DNA from: Mantis religiosa
Taxonomy: Eukaryota; Arthropoda; Insecta; Mantodea; Mantidae
DNA length: 64,000 bases
Assembly (NCBI GenBank): GCA_030765055.1
Contig: CM060952.1
Location: forward strand, 81,286,664-81,350,663
Direction of reading: 5' to 3'
Part shown: one piece after another, positions 36,240-48,819 of the stretch
Layout: each line of letters starts with the position of its first letter
Numbering within the stretch: position 1 is the first letter of the stretch
Program-made: the position numbers and the translations under genes
Notes under the pieces: generated by a model
What the model was told of the DNA's origin: nothing
Seen by the model: only the letters and a program-made list of their open reading frames with translations
The model's database searches: none

Positions 36240-36640
36240 CCGAGATCATCATCTTCTTCTTCTTCTTCACTCCAAGGGCTAGGCAATGCTGCCTGTTGCG
36301 GCTTAAAACATGTCTGACCATCGGTTTCGTCGTCTTCCCGGATGTCTCTTTCCTCTAGGTTTATAGTTTATAACTCTTCTTGGGAGCCTATCTCTCGGCA
36401 TTCTCTCAATATGCTCTCTCCATTCATTTCTATAATTTATTATTTTTTCTTCTAAAGAACTTATTTCTAAATCTTCTGTTATTTTTTCATTTGGAATTTT
36501 ATCTAAAAGAGTACATCCCTTTACTGCTCTTAAAAATCTCATTTCGGCAGCCTGTATCTTGTTTTTGTCTGCTTTTGTTTTTGAATATCCGAGGTATTCC
36601 TTATTATTGATAAAAATTTGAATATATATATAGTCAAATA
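36240..36640 (-). pseudogene. RTE-like LINE, C-terminal end of reverse transcriptase
   Basis: The minus strand encodes KIQAAEMRFLRAVKGCTLLD, then EWREHIERMPRDRLPRRVIN and GKRHPGRRRNRWSDMF, followed by a stop and a short 3' tail of GAAGAAGAAGAAGATGATGA type. This C-terminal domain with AAEMRFLR and GRxRxRW blocks is common in insect endonuclease/RT elements of the RTE/CR1 group. The frame is intact over about 85 residues but 5'-truncated, as usual for LINE insertions. Upstream sequence joined to it (IYIQIFINNKEYL) is probably flank. Confidence 0.8.
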
Positions 36641-36761
36641 GGAAGTCACTTTTTCCTTCTCTTGTCATCCAAGAGAATGGAATTCAGAGCCATCACACCG
36701 CGATCAGTTCTTAAAAGGTCCAGGTTTATTTTAGTCTTGTGTATTTTCCTATTCTCATTGT

Positions 36762-37007
36762 GCCCGCCTCGGCAATGTAGATGGTAGCGTGTCTGCCTCA
36801 CGTTCAAGAGGTCCCGAGTTCGAATCTCGGTCAGGGTGAGTTACCTGGATACGGTTTTTCCGGGGTTTTCCCTTATCCTGAAAGACGAATGTCGGGTAAC
36901 TCTAAGCTCCATGGACCCCGGACGCATTTGAGCATCATTTCAGCAATTCCATTCATCGTCCGATATGACTTTACGTTGGAGGACGTAAATTACACAAAAA
37001 AATCTCA
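36762..37007 (+). mobile_element. SINE family A, young full-length copy with 25-bp target duplication
   Basis: Complete 246-bp copy with an intact tRNA-like head (GCCCGCCTCGGCAATGTAGA; B box GAGTTCGAATC), body and short A-rich tail. An identical 25-bp direct repeat beginning TTGTGTATTTTCCTATTC lies at 36,737-36,761 and 37,008-37,032. Identity of the flanks implies a recent insertion. Use it as the reference copy for the family. Confidence 0.96.
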
Positions 37008-37059
37008 TTGTGTATTTTCCTATTCTCATTGTAGCTATAAGAAAATATATAATAAAGCC

Positions 37060-37200
37060 ATTTCAAGAAACGTTTATTTCGATTAACATGAAATAGATAA
37101 AGGAATAAACTCTTTTAGCAAAAGTTTTGTACAACCGTAAGTAGAGAAGGTCATGCAGGTGTGACAACTCAGATTTTTTGCTATACTGTACTCAGAATTG
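37060..37200 (-). repeat. Dispersed repeat 'R' A-block fragment
   Basis: TTTATTTCGATTAACATGAA, ATAGATAAAGGAATAAACTC and GAGAAGGTCATGCAGGTGTG match the A block. Confidence 0.6.
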
Positions 37201-37339
37201 CGGTCCTATTTCCAAAAACCGTTACGGTAAAATCCTGATATCCATTGCTTTGTGTGTGTGTAAAATGTTATAATACCTGAAATAATATGTAGTAGTAGAG
37301 GAGTATGTATGTTTTGTATGTATGTACGCATGTTTATGT

Positions 37340-37890
37340 GTAGTTATACCTTAGGTTGTGAGGGTCAGTAGAGTACAGACGGGAAGACACTTTATTGTCA
37401 GAGGTTCTACTCCCATTAGTCCTGGACCCGTAGGACCAAGGACCCGGGTGTCCATCCACCCGGGAGCGATGGATACTCCGGGACTCTTTCCATAGAGCCC
37501 CCCCGCCCCCGCTGAGCACAGCGTCAAGATGGGATGGAAGTGGATACGCCACTTACGCGCATCAACCCCGCAGGGAAGACTACCGAAAACCTTGGTGAAG
37601 CCGCCTGGTGATCTAGCACACCTTCAACTAGTTCTGCAGGCTAGTTCCCGGGACTTGTGAGGCAAACCTCTACCCCTTCCGGGCGGCCGTGGCCTGGCCG
37701 GAGGTACACGAATACACTGCCCGATCGAGTCCAACCCAATCCGAACAACTCCCAATCAGGGAGGGGCTCGAATGTTCGGCCCCAGGTTCCTCTAGTAACG
37801 TCAGAGTGCTACGGTCCGCAGCGCCCGCACCACGGCAGCTGAAGGGGACGGATCCCCTCCCCTACGGGAACAGCCGGGAAGATAAAACAA
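37340..37890. other. GC-rich island of unknown origin
   Basis: About 550 bp of clearly GC-rich sequence (for example GGACCCGGGTGTCCATCCAC; GGGCGGCCGTGGCCTGGCC) in an AT-rich setting. Several overlapping open frames have no recognisable domain. It is probably an inserted repeat or 3' part of a mobile element, but no second copy occurs in the window. Confidence 0.5.
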
Positions 37891-38479
37891 ATCGACAAGA
37901 ATGTGTCGCATTAGCTCGCTGTTCACGGTTCGAATTGTTTTAGAAATAAAGCCAGTAATTCTCATGCACGCTGATCTGCAGGAGAGTGCAGTTATTGATT
38001 CATCTCATTGTTATCAGAACAAGCACCAAGCGATGTTCGTAAGCGTGTAATACACATTCTCCCGACAGATTACCACTTCTCTCATTCGCTGTCATGTTGT
38101 TCCTTCGGGAATACTTTACCAAAATGTTCTGTTGCACATGAATAAACCATTTCGCAGAACAGTGGATAAACAAAGTGTTGTAAATTCAGATGACTTCAAA
38201 ACGCATATTTTATGAAATTCTATATACAATGTTTTATTTCTGCCATAGCAATTCAAACAAACTTTGACAAGGAAGGAAGCAGCTCTTTGTCTCTAAGCGT
38301 TACCGCGCTATGATCGATGTGCAGACATTGGTACAGAAGCTGCAGTAATTAACGGTCGGTTGTTCTCTGAGAAACCGCTTAATAACATCTGTTCCTCTTC
38401 GATCACATTCTCAGCCTCGTGTTCGTGCTTTCAAGGCATGTATTTTATAATCTGCTCTTTTTATTTTTCTCTGTTTCTT
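37891..38479. other. Non-coding sequence
   Basis: Nothing recognised. Confidence 0.35.
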
Positions 38480-38735
38480 ACCTCAGCTTTTACCGCAAAA
38501 GTATGCTTGGAAAAACCCTCAGAAGGAAAAATAATAGAGCATATTGATGGTTTTAATTATCTTGAATGTGATACTTCGTATATTAGATGTGTCGAGATTT
38601 ACAGCATGATCAATACATTCTGTTAAAATTAAGATAAAGTTTTGTAAAGTAATAGTTGTATTAATATTGCTTTACCACTCAGAGTTATGGGTTTTGACAA
38701 AAAGTTCTTTAAACAGCAGCGAACGAACTGTACGT
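38480..38735 (+). pseudogene. RTE-like LINE reverse transcriptase fragment, frameshifted
   Basis: The plus strand reads GKIIEHIDGFNYLECDTSYI, matching the K-IEQV--FNYLG--ISY block near the RT thumb of insect RTE-type elements. After a frame change it reads FCKVIVVLILLYHSELWVLTK, matching the YKV---P-LLYGSETWTLTK block. It would lie just upstream of the domain seen at 36,240-36,640 in an intact element, but it is on the other strand and so is a separate insertion. Confidence 0.72.
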
Positions 38736-40489
<1,754 letters not shown>

Positions 40490-41016
40490 TCCACTGTTCT
40501 GTACATTTCCTCCTCCTTACCACACTCAGTCCTTAGATTACACTTGCCCAATAGCCTTGTCTTTCTTGTGGATACTTAAGGGAATATAGTTCACCAAAAG
40601 TTTAGAAATTTGATTTTCCTTTTTCTTTTTATGTTGGAAAATTCTTCGTCCCTTCTGATTAAATTAATCTATGTATCATGTGTGTAGATATTTGTAATTA
40701 TTAAAAGTCTGATGTGTAGCACTCACATGGTTTTCTGTACTCTTTTACAAATACTTATTGTTATATCTACTACAGGTTAATCAAGATAAACATTATCTTA
40801 TTGTAGGTACAAGGGAATACAGTAGACTTTGAGTAATAGTAAAATTTTTTAAATGCTATATTTTTGTAATTAGATTCTCATTGTATGGCCAAGGGATAAA
40901 ACTAAGAAAATAATAACGTATTCCTATTTCATAAAAATGTAGTATTATAAAATGCTAACTATTGACAAATAATATGTCGGAAAAGTTCACTACACAATAA
41001 AGTATATTTACATAGA
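40490..41016 (+). repeat. Dispersed repeat 'R' copy (A block side)
   Basis: CACATGGTTTTCTGTACTCT, CTACAGGTTAATCAAGATAA, ACATTATCTTATTGTAGG and AATACAGTAGACTTTGAGT match the family. It is followed by a GT tract and fold-back element 3, with the C block resuming at about 41,530. Confidence 0.75.
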
Positions 41017-41018
41017 GT

Positions 41019-41088
<70 letters not shown>
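41017..41088. repeat. GT microsatellite
   Basis: About 35 GT units with one early interruption. Confidence 0.96.
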
Positions 41089-41090
<2 letters not shown>

Positions 41091-41094
41091 AAGG

Positions 41095-41525
41095 AGATTT
41101 ATTATAGTTCGCAAAGGTGGAGGAGTGACACTGAAAAATTCAATTCTATATCCGGGATTTGAACCACGTATCTGCCGGTTTCCGTCTGGTTGCCCTTGCC
41201 CTACCATGGCCAACATGCCAGCATGGCATTAAATTCTCCAACTGACTTGTGTAAAACCACTTGGTGATCTTATATACAATGAGATACCTACTTATCTTTT
41301 TTGGAGCGTTACCGTGCTATGTCCCCGGCTTTACAGTTTAGACCACAATATCTAATTTTATGTCGGCACGTTGTAATGGTAGCTCACTGGTTAGAGCAAC
41401 CGGCGAAGACTGGGAGATCCGTCCCGGCTATGACATTGCATTTTTCAGTTTGACTCTACCTTTGCAAATCTTGTCCTACGCACGATTAGTATTGAAGAAG
41501 AATTAATTTCCTATAGCTAATCAAA
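41095..41525. mobile_element. Fold-back element 3 with tRNA-like arms (degenerate)
   Basis: The left arm carries the tRNA-like sequence inverted (CACTGAAAAATTCAATTCTA; GGGATTTGAACCACGTATCT; CTACCATGGCCAACATGCC). The right arm carries it direct (GTCGGCACGTTGTAATGGTAGC; GGTTAGAGCAACCGGCG; GACATTGCATTTTTCAGTTTGAC). The right copy has lost its B box (GATCCGTCCCGGC). The centre lacks most of the ~310 bp monomer tail. Confidence 0.78.
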
Positions 41526-41830
41526 TTTTTTTTTGAATAGTTTGTATATAAAGGATAGTTTGAAGTGGGACATTCTCTTGAAAATCGAATTCCATCCTTG
41601 GCAGATCTAATTTTGCTATTTAACCGTCTTTCAGCTTTAAATTATGCTACTCACACATAAACAAAAACTTTTTATAAAAACGCCCTTTTGTTCAAAGATG
41701 CTGAAAACTTATATTTTCTGTGAAATATTTGTATTGAATTTTTGGGTGGAATACAATACTCCCGTACTAATTGTAAGTATATGATAGAGAATGTAAAAAA
41801 GATATTTAACATTGGAATGTACATTACAGT
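41526..41830 (+). repeat. Dispersed repeat 'R' C block
   Basis: GTTTGAAGTGGGACATTCTC, TTATGCTACTCACACATAAAC and GGTGGAATACAATACTCCC match the C block at 57,070-57,320 and 14,150-14,230. Confidence 0.65.
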
Positions 41831-42244
41831 ACTGTGTACAGTCGATATTAATAAGTTACAACTCCATTAAAGTCCAAAACAAATTCAATTTTTGCACTTT
41901 TCCACGCTTTTCATCCAACTTGAAAGGTGCATCGCCTTAAGCAATAATAAAAAAGAATAAAAAACGTCCTTCACAGTGACAGAAAACAGAGAAAAGAAAC
42001 AGTAGAAGAGTTTTCTTTCCTCTTTAAAACGCTGCACATAAAATATGTATAAGTCGCATTAAGATTCAGACGGAGCTTTTCTGCCCTATTGATATATTAA
42101 TGAGGAGAGACGCCTGCTTACGTCACACCAGTAGCATCAACAGTTAGGGAACCCGCGACACAAAACAACTCTGTGATTGTCTTTTGTCTGCGATCGCTAC
42201 ACATAATATGTAGCTATCAACAAAGCGGTTCGTAATGTAGTTTA
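41831..42244. other. Non-coding sequence
   Basis: Nothing recognised. Confidence 0.35.
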
Positions 42245-42810
42245 AATATACTGTGACGAAATTTGTCTCAAAACTTCTTTATGTTCACCAAAATAGTTCG
42301 CTGAATACTAACGTACAATCGCCTTCTCTTTGATGCAAATACACAGCTTCAACACGGCTCCTTAATGTCTCTTTATGTCTCTTTAGCACGTACCAACTTG
42401 TGCTGCTAGTAATTTACTCTGACGTACATATAGGTTTACATTTTTTACCGAGTTGCACACTAATTTTAACTCCGATATTCACACGTAAAGTACTTTTTAC
42501 AGCGTTCCACGTCCTGATGACTCACCACCGAACTTGGAACATACCGCACTTCCCTGCATTACTCCGGTCGACTCACAAAACTGAACTGATCGAATGACTG
42601 ATGAATTGCTTCACTGCACCGACTCCTCACCGCGAACCCACTCGAAATTATATCGCTAGGCTTCGCATTAGCTCTTATATAGCCTGTCGGATACGGAGTT
42701 GGTCCCAGTAGTCGAATGTTCTCAAATTACATGTTGGAATAGTCTCGAACGGTAGTTGCGAAGTCAGCTGTGACGTCAGCTAGTGCTCGCCCATGGCAAA
42801 CAGTAATGGC
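42245..42810 (-). mobile_element. LTR-like repeat, copy 2
   Basis: On the minus strand, CATTACTGTTTGCCATGGGC leads to a palindromic TGACGTCA, a TATA-like CTATATAAGA (plus-strand 42,673-42,682), GTGAGGAGTCGGTGCAGTGAAGC, GTTCCAAGTTCGGTGGTGAG, ACTAGCAGCACAAGTTGG, GCTAAAGAGACATAAAGAG and a GTCACAGTATATT end. The order and spacing match copy 3 at 44,095-44,730. Layout (upstream site, TATA box, transcribed part) is that of an LTR U3-R-U5, but no coding retroelement is attached, so solo LTR is inference. Confidence 0.6.
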
Positions 42811-43719
42811 GACGTAACTGTCTGATTCAACTATTCACGGTAGGCTTCCCGATCGCCGATGTGGCAATATCCAGCTATCTATCGCAATGGGAAAACATAA
42901 CCTTCAAAATAAATAGAAAAATCTACAACTCCATGTTTGTTTTTGTGGAAGTCTTTAATGATATAAACTTTTGTGAATAAAGTCCATAAATAAAACAAAA
43001 GAAACAGGTAAATTTGTTCGCGTCCGTATTGATTCTCGAAGTAAAACCTAGAAAAAGGATGCAACAAACCTAAAATGAAGTTAATTTCACTCTAAAATCT
43101 GGGTTGTACTTATTACAGCCACCAAATTTGTGTTTCTAGTCATGGGTTTATTTGGAAACGAATTTAATGTATTAGATTTCTAAATTACTTTCTCTTATAT
43201 TTCATACGAACGGAAGGAGATGGATCAGGCCTAACGTGTGAAGTTTCTAGGGAAGTCTTTGGGTCGATACATGGATTTTTCGTGGTTTTTCCTGGCGAGT
43301 ATTGGAATACTTGAATGGTTTCGCATCTACCACTATTTCTTTACATAATTTCGCTTTCATTGTCTTTCTTACTCAGTCTTCAAACATGTTTCTAAGCTTC
43401 GTGGCGGTGTGGATGTTTACTCAGCCCTGCTTGGTCTGTGGGTCGTTTATCGCCCTTTCATGACAGTTGCAGTGATGTCACAATTTTCGACTCTGGGATT
43501 GTTAGGTACTTCCGCGCGTCTGTGCCTGTAGCCTTCTGTAGTTTCTTCAGTTTATCCCTCCCTCCTGAAGCGGTAGCCTCAGTAGATCTATGACTTAGTA
43601 TAAGAGATGTCCCCTTCCCTGTCAGTTATATATCATTGGAAAGACTATGAAAGACTCGACTTCGCAAGAAAGTTTTATATAGAGCATAAAATTCTTTTAA
43701 ACTATCTGTACTGAACTGT
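42811..43719. other. Non-coding sequence
   Basis: Nothing firm. CTAGGGAAGTCTTTGGGTCG and GTGGTTTTTCCTGGCGAG near 43,250-43,300 faintly resemble a SINE core. Confidence 0.3.
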
Positions 43720-43995
43720 GTAAGGCCAGAATAAGGTCTCATGTGTTGCACTCATATGACTTTCTCAACTCTTGCAAAACATTTTCTAAGAAATCGTTAT
43801 TCTATGGTCTACTTCATGTTAATGGACATAAACATTTCGAGAAATTGTTTTATTGGGGTTTTATTGTAGACACAAGGGAAATATGGGTGTAAATAAGATT
43901 AAATAATAGTTAATTATTTTAAGAGCTGGTCGCTATGCAATGCCTTTGCAATTCCATTCTGTTTATATGGCCAAGAAATAAAAAAAAAAAAAAAG
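43720..43995 (+). repeat. Dispersed repeat 'R' copy (A block side)
   Basis: GCACTCATATGACTTTCTCA, GTCTACTTCATGTTAATGG, GTAGACACAAGGGAAATATG and AAGAGCTGGTCGCTATGCAA match the family. Confidence 0.72.
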
Positions 43996-44094
43996 AACGA
44001 CTATATATTTGCGAAAAGCAATTGAAAATGAAAGCAATAGTAAAGATTAGCGTCACACTGTGATTGTAAAGTTTATTGTCGAATTGGGCAACTG

Positions 44095-44730
44095 AGCTGC
44101 CATTACTGTTGCTAGTGGGATGAGCAGAAAACAATCGGCTATCAAGGAGCGGTACTAGCTGACGTCATGGAGAAAGCGAGTCTCCCGTGAGATACAAACG
44201 ACAGGACAAGGACAGTCACTAGTGATGTCATGAAACGAGTCGTATTATTACGGCGCGAGACCGTTCAAAACTGTAATTCAAGAATATTCGACTACTGGAA
44301 CGATCTCCAGCGCGCGGCAGGGTATATAAAAGTCAGTTGCGAGGCGTGGCAGAGACAGTTTATATGCGAGGATTCGGTGCAGTGAAGCAGTTCACGGATC
44401 AATTGGTCAGTTGAATTGTTTGAATCGACAAATAAGTGCTATACGTTCCAAGCTCCGCGGTGAGGAGTCAGCAGACAGTGAAACAGCTCAAGAGTGCACA
44501 TCGGAGTTGTGCTCAGAGTCGGCGTGTAGCTCCGTGTGGGAGGTGAACCTGTGTATACGTCAGAAAAATGACTAGCAGCACAAGTGGTGCGAGCTAAAGA
44601 GACATAAAGAAACATTAAATATACGTATTGAAGTTGTGAATTTGTGTAAAAGAGAAAGTGATTGGGCTAACAATTTTGATGACAATAAAGGAATTGATGT
44701 GAACTTGTGTTTTGTCACAATATATTCGTG
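44095..44730 (+). mobile_element. LTR-like repeat, copy 3
   Basis: Contains CCATTACTGTTGCTAGTGG, a palindromic CTGACGTCA at about 44,160, a strong TATA box TATATAAA (44,323-44,330) followed by an initiator-like AGTCAGTT, GGTGCAGTGAAGCAGTTC, GTTCCAAGCTCCGCGGTGAG, GTAGCTCCGTGTGGGAGGTG, CTAGCAGCACAAGTGGTG and GCTAAAGAGACATAAAGAAAC. An AATAAA lies near 44,683 and the shared end is GTCACAATATATT. It is the best-preserved copy. Confidence 0.65.
44323..44330 (+). promoter_or_regulatory. TATA box of LTR-like repeat copy 3
   Basis: TATATAAA in a GC-rich setting, with a TCAGTT initiator-like motif just downstream and a conserved TGACGTCA site about 160 bp upstream. The same three elements occur in copy 2 in matching order. 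Confidence 0.6.
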
Positions 44731-45949
44731 TCTTATTTTTGAAGGATGCTGAAAATGAACATCTGTGTGGTATTTCACTTAAAACATCCAGTGGGAGATT
44801 ATACAAATATTAACATACGATAAATAAAAATGAACAATTATTTTGAAGCCAAACCATTAATCAATGGAATATAAAGGATTTGAAATTAACCAATTATGAG
44901 TAATACTTTCGACTCTGGTAAATACCTGCAAAAACGGTTGTGTGCGTTAGTTTATTAAATAATTTTACACTTTTTGAACGAATACAACGTTCTGTTTTTG
45001 TCAGTCTTAATAGACATATAGACAGTGGAATCTCTGTATTGAGCATTTAGATGTGCACTTACTATGTGCCAGAGAAAGTACGACATAAATTAAACAGAAG
45101 GCTCGCGATCAGATCGAAACCGTTCGTTAAACTGGGAACAAAACGGGATGCGGCGAGAATTCAATTTCCTGGGCATATAACACGTTATTATATGGAGTGT
45201 CTGTGTGTGTGAATATTCTCACCCAAATGGATTCTGATTTCCCGTACATGGAACTCTACTTCGCTAATGGAGAAAAACACTCGCAGCAGATCAGTCGCCA
45301 CTGAAATTCACTTAAATGAAACCCGACGCCATCGATGTTTTCCTTAAGGCGGCACTTGCCGTACACAAAAGTTGTAAAACACAAGGCAAGTGTACTTTCA
45401 CTGCACACATCCGAAAATTAGATACCAAAAATACCTGAACACAACAAAAGCATTTTTAGAATATTTAAACTATAGTTATTTATGAAACAAGGATTATAAG
45501 GAGGATTTTATTTTATGAGTAGTGATTTAGAAACGAGGCAGACCGAAATCTACGATCAAAATAAAGTCCTTTTAACCATTATGCATATTGCGCAGCCCTG
45601 GATATTTACAGATATATTATAGATTATAAATAAATATATGGTATTGTTATACCTTTCTCGTGGTCATGATACTCATCGGGTTATGATGTTCATTTGCCTT
45701 ACGTAGCATCAGTGTTGACAACATGATTTTTAGAAAACGATATCATTTTACACAAGGGAGACAGAGGAAATAATAAAACCATGAAAATAACGCAACAAAG
45801 ACAGCGTAAGCACTTATTAATAACATTATTAAGATTAGAATTTATTGTTTTAATTTTATTATGATGATTAATTCAAAATTTATTGTTTTTAATTTCTTTA
45901 ATATATTTAATTAATATTGATTTTTTTGTTGAACAAATTTAAGTTATAA
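44731..45949. other. AT-rich non-coding sequence
   Basis: Nothing recognised over 1.2 kb. Confidence 0.35.
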
Positions 45950-46055
45950 TGTCGGGTAACTCTAAGCTCTATGGACCCTGGGCTCATTTGATCATCACTT
46001 CACTTATTCCATTCATCGTCCGATATGACTTAACGTTGGAGGACGTAAAATACAA
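45950..46055 (+). mobile_element. SINE family A, 3' fragment
   Basis: GTCGGGTAACTCTAAGCTCT, GGACCCTGGGCTCATTTGA and TTAACGTTGGAGGACGTAAA match the 3' half of family A. The tRNA-like head is absent (5' truncation). Confidence 0.88.
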
Positions 46056-46729
46056 AAAAACGCAACAAATACAAGTATTTAATTAATTAATAGATTACAA
46101 CTTACAAGCTTATACAAGTATTATTTAACTCATTCACCGCCTTCTTGAATGAGGTGATTGTCAATCCGCAAGAAACCGAAGTTCGCATTACGGTGTGTTA
46201 AAAGCTTTCGGACCCTCAGTGAACAATTTTTCTACTTTTAACACAGTCGTGAACTACTAAAAGGCCCATTTTTATTATAAATTATATAAAAGAATTTTAA
46301 AAAAGTGTAATATACCACCATTATAAAATGTACTGAAAATTATGCACCGGCACCGTACAAATTGTGAATTTTTAGAAACAATGAAAATACTGTAAGATTT
46401 GAAGCAAAAGAAGTTATAACATTGAGGAATGTGAAGAGTAGCAAAACACAGACACAACAGTAACAGTGTTAATAACTTACGTGAAATAATCTATTGCATG
46501 CAACCCACGTTTTTCGTTTTAATTCTTGCAATATTTTCATTTCTATTAATAATTTCATGATGTTTTGTTTTTATTCAGTTTTAAGCTATGTTAAAAGCTT
46601 CAAAGACGTTCTATTCCCCGATACAGTGTACGTTTTTCATGAAAATGTCTTAAAGCGGTGGTATTTTAATCAAAGTCCTTAGAGACGTGAGAGAATGAAC
46701 AGTTGTCGATGTGAAGTGTATTTTGGAAT
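46056..46729. other. AT-rich non-coding sequence
   Basis: Nothing recognised. Confidence 0.35.
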
Positions 46730-47860
46730 GAAGGAATGTTTCTGAAAGGAAGTTCATATTGCATTGTCAACCAGTTCTGAGCTATGTTTCAAGTTCCAGG
46801 GCTCTAGCTGATTGTAAAGTTATGCTAAATATATTTTTCATTTTGTCGGTATTTTGTAGTAGAGGTATTTTCTCGAAAGTGAGTTAAGATTGTATCGTTA
46901 TGCATTCTTGAGCTATATTTAAAGTTCCAGAATTCTAACTCATTGTGAAGCTAATTTGGAACTTTTTCTATATAGTGAGTTTTGAGGAATGTAGAGGAAT
47001 TTTCTTGAAAGTGAGTTAAGATTTTATTGATATGCATTTCTGAGCTATATTTAAAGTTTCAGAACTCTAGCTCATTATGAAGTTAGTTTGGAACTTTTTT
47101 CATGTAGAAGGTATTTTTGGGGTAGAGGGATTTTCTTTAAAGCGAGTTAAGATTGCATTCCATCCAGTTCTGAATAATCTTTAAAGTTTCAGGTGTCTAA
47201 CTCATTGTGAAATTGGGATTAGGATTTCATTACAGAGGGGATTCGGTACGTAGGCCACCATGCTGGGCCCATTGTACCTATGCCACCAAGTTGGGCACCC
47301 CCGGGAGGAAGGATGACAGGCGGCGGCTGACCCAAGGAGCCACGACATTACATAGGGCAGGGTCCCTACAGTTTACTTGGATAGAAACTTACCCCGACAG
47401 GCCAGGACAACGAACTCGCTCTCCCACAGCGGGACGGCGAGCCCAGTAGCAGAGCCCTAATGGTACCAAGGGAGGCGATCCGAGCCCCAAAGGTCCCTGG
47501 CTGACGGTCACGAAATGGTCCCAGCAGAGGAGCGGAGACCGGCAACCGACCTACCGGAGGAGGAAGTAGTTTTCCTCAGAGCATATCATCCCGCCATGCA
47601 CCGCCGAGACACCCGCCGACACTTCTACCCTGAAAGAGACCACCAGATGAGAGATGATATGAAATTATAGTGGAGATGAAAGGGAGGGACAGAAAATTCG
47701 GGGGATGTATCAATCTACTCAGTATTCGCCTAGGGACCCAGGTAAACCCCCGAAAAACCACATGGGTCACGTAGGTCGGCCACGGGAATCGAACGTGGGC
47801 CACAGACGAAACCGCCTGAGCCATCTCGCTCGGTCATTGTGAAATTACTTCAAAGTCGAT
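46730..47860 (+). repeat. 132-bp tandem repeat (~4 copies), split by a SINE
   Basis: Units carry GAGTTAAGATTG, TTCTGAGCTATATTTAAAGT and CTAACTCATTGTGAAG. The GAGTTAAGAT landmark falls at 46,881, 47,013 and 47,144, and a diverged first copy begins near 46,745. The last unit is interrupted at 47,214 by a 619-bp SINE. Confidence 0.9.
47215..47833 (-). mobile_element. Long tRNA-derived SINE, family D (complete, 619 bp)
   Basis: The minus strand begins GACCGAGCGAGATGGCTCAG (A-box-like TGGCTCAGGCGG) and then ACGTTCGATTCCCGTGG (B box). A body shared with 2500-3005 follows: TTTCAGGGTAGAAGTGTCGG, GGACCCTGCCCTATG and GTACCGAATCCCCTC. An identical 13-bp direct repeat TCATTGTGAAATT flanks it at 47,202-47,214 and 47,834-47,846. 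Length, GC content and a tRNA-like head suggest a composite SINE, possibly with a LINE-derived 3' part. Confidence 0.92.
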
Positions 47861-48815
47861 TATAAAATCCGTACTGAACAGACAAACGGACAGAAAAGAA
47901 ATAACATTTAATAAACAGGTTTGTCTGACTTTGGACAGCATAAATCAAGGCCAAAACTTGGTTAGCTATCAAACTTGGTCTTTAAGTTCCCCGCATATCG
48001 ACTTCTATAAACAAATTTTAAAAATAATCGTTTAAGCGTGAAGCCACCAAGCTGGTAGAAAACAGCGTGGTTATTAAAGGCCTGTCGCAGACAAATGACT
48101 GACGAACACATCAAGACAATATACAACTGTTTTCAGTCGTTCAAATTTATATAATATGTCTGGCTATGAAATGGTTTTTAAGCAAGTCTAGACTTAACTA
48201 CTTTGTCAAGAGTCAGCATTCCCGTAAAATTATGGCGCCGAGAAACAGTAGGCCTTACATTTGTTCTTATTGTGGCACTAAGTACTGGGGGGGGGGGGGG
48301 GGGTGACCCGCAGTAAAATATATGCCAGGCGCAGCATTACATTTACGTCAGGGGGTCCATAAGTCACCAGTGGATTACCGCTATAGACAAAAGCTGTATA
48401 TAACATTGTGTTAATCATAAATAATTAAAATTAGCTCTCCGCAAACAGCTGGAGGTTATGAATTGGGGCGTAGACCATCTTCAAGCACCATTAAACTTTA
48501 CACCAATAAAAACCAGCTGTGTATTGCACATAATACTATAAAATAACATTTATAAATTAATTTATAAGAACAATATATATATAATTTTGCCGGAAATTTA
48601 CTTTCAACAATACATTTTTGGCAATACAAAAGGATTATTGAAGCCAGCAGGATTTTAGGAAGATAAAGGAATTAGAAATGGAGTAGTTAAAAAGATAATG
48701 GGTGGGAAAACAATTTAATAGTTTCATGGCTTGCAGTCACATGACTTTTTCTTCTCCATCGTTTATTTATAAAGATATAGTGCCTACAGACTATTCTTAC
48801 TATGCGTACTGTCGC
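47861..48815. other. Non-coding sequence with a poly-G tract
   Basis: A run of 17 G lies at 48,287-48,303. No gene was recognised. Confidence 0.4.
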
Positions 48816-48819
48816 GGCA

